NCBI GenBank assembly: GCA_949775045.1
Contig: OX459110.1
Coordinates: 13,701,452 to 13,765,451 of the forward strand
DNA: 64,000 nucleotides
Reading direction: 5' to 3'
Origin: Metridium senile
Taxonomy: Eukaryota > Cnidaria > Anthozoa > Actiniaria > Metridiidae
Shown here: one piece after another, positions 61,620-64,000 of the stretch
Layout: each line of letters starts with the position of its first letter
Numbering within the stretch: the first letter of the stretch is position 1
Notes under the pieces: model-generated
Databases searched by the model: none
The model's input: only the letters and a program-made list of their open reading frames with translations
What the model was told of the DNA's origin: nothing
Made by a program: the position numbers and the translations under genes

Positions 61620-61953
61620 TTGTTGTCCTGAGCCATACCCAGATATAACGTTCTACATCCATCTACGTCGTGATCCTAACTTCTATCTCTTCAACATCAT
61701 CGTCCCGTGTTTGGTACTCACAATGCTAAGCGTCATGACCTTCTTGCTCCCCCCGGAATTTGGTGAACGTATTACCTTAGTGATTGAGTCGTTCTTTGCG
61801 ATGACGATTATTATTCTGAATATCTCTGACTCCATACCAGTCAGTTCTGACGCTACTCCCATCCTAATGCGCCTATTGATGAACGCTATGTTCTTGATTG
61901 GTGGTTGCCTGGTGGCGAATACAATCTCTTTGAATCTTTACAAGACATGCGAG
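61620..61953 (+). CDS. Gene B channel cassette 2, exon a: loop C to M3
   Basis: Acceptor TTCTGTTTTTAG|TTGTTGTC completes Ser with the exon 5 AG and reads SCCPEPYPDITFYIHLRR. M1 (NIIVPCLVLTMLSVMTFLL), M2 (GERITLVIESFFAMTIIILN) and M3 (MLIGG-like, MFLIGGCLVANTISL) follow. Donor TGCGAG|GTAAAG, 334 nt, phase 0 out. By eye it is about two-thirds identical to cassette 1 over the first 109 residues, too divergent for an assembly artefact. M2 has -1' Glu, Glu at 6' and Phe at 9'. Confidence 0.94.
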
Positions 61954-63045
61954 GTAAAGCTATATTGAGAAGCCATTATTATCATCATCGTTATCATCAT
62001 TTTTGTCATGATCAGGGGCGGAATTAGGGGTGTCCCTTCAGGCACCGGACACCCGGACACCCCCTAGCGCAGCAATTACCCTTATTTTATTTACTGACAT
62101 CCCCTAAGAATTTAAGAGCCTTTCATTTGCATTTGGGACAACCCCTGACAAACTTCTGGATCCGCCCCTGATGATCAGCATATCACTATTTATACCAAAG
62201 CACCATCATCGTCCACACCATCATCAACATCTAAATATATTATTGAAGGCAAAGTGTAAGATTAGCTTTGCTAAACTGGTGTATTTTGTAGATACTTTTT
62301 AATACTTCTTTAAATAAAGTTCATCAATCAATCAATCAATCAATATATCAAAATCATCATCAACAACAACAACGTTATGATCACCAACAACGACATTATT
62401 AACATCACCATTGTTATCATTAACAACTGAACTACAACACCATTATATAGCATTAACATTATCATCATAATTATCATCCTTAACGTAAGTATCAACATCA
62501 TCAACAACAACAACAACAACACTATATATCTTCAACATTGTCATCATCATCATTATTAACGTAATTATCATCAACATCATCAACAACAACACTATATATC
62601 TTCAACGTTGTCATCATCATCATCATTAACGTAAATATCAACATCATCATTATCATCTACAACAACACTATATATCATTAACATTATCATCATCATCATC
62701 ATCATTAACGTAATTATTATCAACATCATCAACAACAACACTATATATCTCCAACATTGTCATCATCATCATTATTAACGTAATTATCATCAACATCAAC
62801 AACAACAACACTATATATCTCCAACATTGTCATCATCATCATTATTAACGTAATTATCATCAACATCATCAACAACAACACTATATATCTCCAACATTGT
62901 CATCATCATCATTAACGTAATTATTATCAACATCATCGACAACAACAACGACATAAATCGTCATCACCACCTACATCGATCATTATCACCATCGTCATCT
63001 TCTTCATGTTTAGTTCCCAGTTAATAACATTCTATTATCATTTAG
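61954..63045. repeat. Cassette 2 intron a: MITE and ATC/AAC microsatellite
   Basis: A short element at about 62,010-62,175 has CAGGGGCGGA and TCCGCCCCTG ends, as in hAT-type MITEs. From about 62,190 to 62,990, CATCATCATC, AACAACAACA and TTAACGTAATTATCATCAAC alternate with a ~70-90-bp periodicity (CACTATATATCTCCAACATT). Confidence 0.8.
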
Positions 63046-63193
63046 GTTCCAGAATGGGTTCGTGTAGTAATCCTGCACTATTTAAGCCGCTGTCTGTTCA
63101 TGGGTTCTCATCAATCATCAGAAGAAATAGAATTCCCTGCTAACAACGAGTACAAACCAGACGATCTTCGTTCCAGACAACAGAAGCTAGCAG
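63046..63193 (+). CDS. Gene B channel cassette 2, exon b: post-M3 helix and start of cytoplasmic loop
   Basis: ATCATTTAG|GTTCCA ... CTAGCAG|GTAATA, 148 nt, phase 0 in and 1 out. It encodes VPEWVRVVILHYLSRCL, which aligns with cassette 1 MPQWVRVVFLHYLARCL, then a charged loop segment (RSRQQKLA). Confidence 0.92.
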
Positions 63194-63211
63194 GTAATAA
63201 TAATAATAATA

Positions 63212-63243
<32 letters not shown>

Positions 63244-63308
63244 AACAACAATAACAACAACAACAACACGAATAATGATGATGATGATAATAATGATGAT
63301 GATGATGC

Positions 63309-63339
<31 letters not shown>

Positions 63340-63517
63340 CAACAACAACAATAACAACAGCAACAACAACAACAACAACAACACGAATAATGATGATGAT
63401 GATAATAATGATGATGATGATGATGATGATGATGCATGATGATGATGATGACGATCGATCATGATGATGATGATGATGTTGATGATGATGATAATATTGT
63501 AATAATATTTTCCACAG
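63194..63517. repeat. Cassette 2 intron b: ATG/AAC microsatellite
   Basis: Starts directly at the donor (GTAATAATAATAATAATGAT). It consists of two copies of a ~120-bp ATG/AAC block. All frames through it are low complexity. Confidence 0.9.
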
Positions 63518-63520
63518 CAG

Positions 63521-63616
63521 ATCCACATAGTGGTTATTCTTCTGCGGGCACTCACACACACTACCTCTACATTACATATTTGTCATACATCACTCCTCAC
63601 ATGTTGATTTTTGCAG
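63521..63616 (+). mobile_element. SINE-derived segment supplying the exon c acceptor
   Basis: CACTCACACACACTACCTCT and CTCACATGTTGATTTTTGCAG resemble the SINE at 4,429-4,495 (CACTCACTACCTCTACG, CTCACATGTTCATTTTTGTGG). The match includes the bases immediately before the splice site. It is imperfect, roughly three-quarters by eye. Confidence 0.5.
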
Positions 63617-63939
63617 GTACTAAACTATACCACGGCCCTCTACAATCCTCGCTCCCAGGATCACCTAAACTAATGCACAACCTTGATGGGCTAGGTCGAA
63701 AACGCCCAATGTACGCTGATCCGGTGGATTCATACGTCTTTACAAGAATCGTTGATGGCTATGAAGCCCTTGCGAGGCAATCCGACAGACAAGATGATAA
63801 TGACGTCGATCGTGAGTTCTGGTCGTTTGTCTGCATCGTTTGCGATCGTCTTTTCTTTATAATTTTTGTATTCATGTTTACTGGGTCTTATTATAAGGTG
63901 TTTAGCGAAGTGCCGTCGCACTATAATTTTCCTCTGTAG
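63617..63939 (+). CDS. Gene B channel cassette 2, exon c: cytoplasmic loop end and M4
   Basis: Acceptor GATTTTTGCAG|GTACTA, phase 1 in, stop TAG at 63,937. It encodes TKLYHGPLQSSLPG, DREFWSFVCIVCDRLFF and IIFVFMFTGSYYKVF (M4), ending VPSHYNFPL, parallel to cassette 1 VPDHYNIF. An alternative acceptor TTTTCCACAG at 63,517 is also in frame and would add 33 residues. No poly(A) signal is visible before the window ends. Confidence 0.9.
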
Positions 63940-64000
63940 TATCTATACAAGAAGATGTCAGTGATAGCTATGTGTGTTGCTGCTGTATACACCTATTTCC

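Larger units (their letters stand above)
45967..63939 (+). other. Gene B: nAChR alpha-like subunit gene with two alternative channel cassettes
   Basis: Span of a second nicotinic receptor subunit gene. Exon 1 (signal peptide) and exons 2-5 (LBD; 143, 45, 110, 300 nt) end with ...KY plus AG. The next exon can be at 57,299 (C|TGTTGT) or 61,620 (T|TGTTGT); both complete a Ser codon followed by the vicinal Cys-Cys of loop C. Joined coding lengths are 1,416 nt (471 aa) with cassette 1 and 1,452 nt (483 aa) with cassette 2, both exact multiples of three. Retained agonist-site residues are loop D Trp, loop B Trp, and loop C Tyr-Ser-Cys-Cys with a later Tyr; loop A has His instead of Tyr. The -1' Glu in M2 predicts cation selectivity. 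The mutually exclusive use is inferred, not shown. Confidence 0.9.

Overview
The window is animal nuclear DNA: AT-rich, repeat-dense, with small exons, GT-AG introns and long microsatellites. The repeat content (tRNA-headed SINEs, several MITE families and a repeat carrying a hammerhead-ribozyme-like core) resembles what I know from marine invertebrates such as cnidarians, hemichordates or lophotrochozoans. I cannot name the species or phylum from the sequence.

The only protein-coding content I can support is two paralogous nicotinic acetylcholine receptor (nAChR, Cys-loop channel) genes arranged head to head. Gene A is on the minus strand (about 13,484 down to 1, cut by the left edge). It has two alternative signal-peptide first exons (13,484-13,442 and 11,054-10,874), then exons of 152, 45, 110 and at least 297 nt encoding the extracellular ligand-binding domain (LBD). 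Gene B is on the plus strand (45,967 to 63,939 or beyond). It has a signal-peptide exon, then LBD exons of 143, 45, 110 and 300 nt, followed by TWO complete channel-domain cassettes, each starting at the loop-C vicinal cysteines. Cassette 1 (57,299-58,067) is a single intronless terminal exon with its own stop and poly(A) signal. Cassette 2 (61,620-63,939) spans three exons. Both start in the same phase and no second LBD lies between them, so one LBD could be joined to either of two pores. The isoforms would be 471 or 483 residues, both normal nAChR lengths. The pores differ at the 9' gate (Leu versus Phe) and share an unusual glutamate at 6'.

Regions: 1-13.5 kb is gene A with introns full of tandem repeats, a SINE, and a near-perfect 1,945-bp tandem duplication. 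The stretch 13.5-45.9 kb is about 32 kb of intergenic DNA between the two divergent 5' ends. It holds tandem arrays (notably 41 copies of a 22-bp unit carrying an AP-1 site), microsatellites, SINE pieces and many copies of the hammerhead-like repeat, including two inverted arrays around 1.6 kb. The stretch 45.9-64 kb is gene B, its introns carrying palindromic MITEs, microsatellites and a GC-rich promoter-like cluster near 50.2-50.7 kb.

The other long reading frames are microsatellite translations (poly-His, Leu, Met or Asn) or repeat-derived frames, and I do not treat them as genes.
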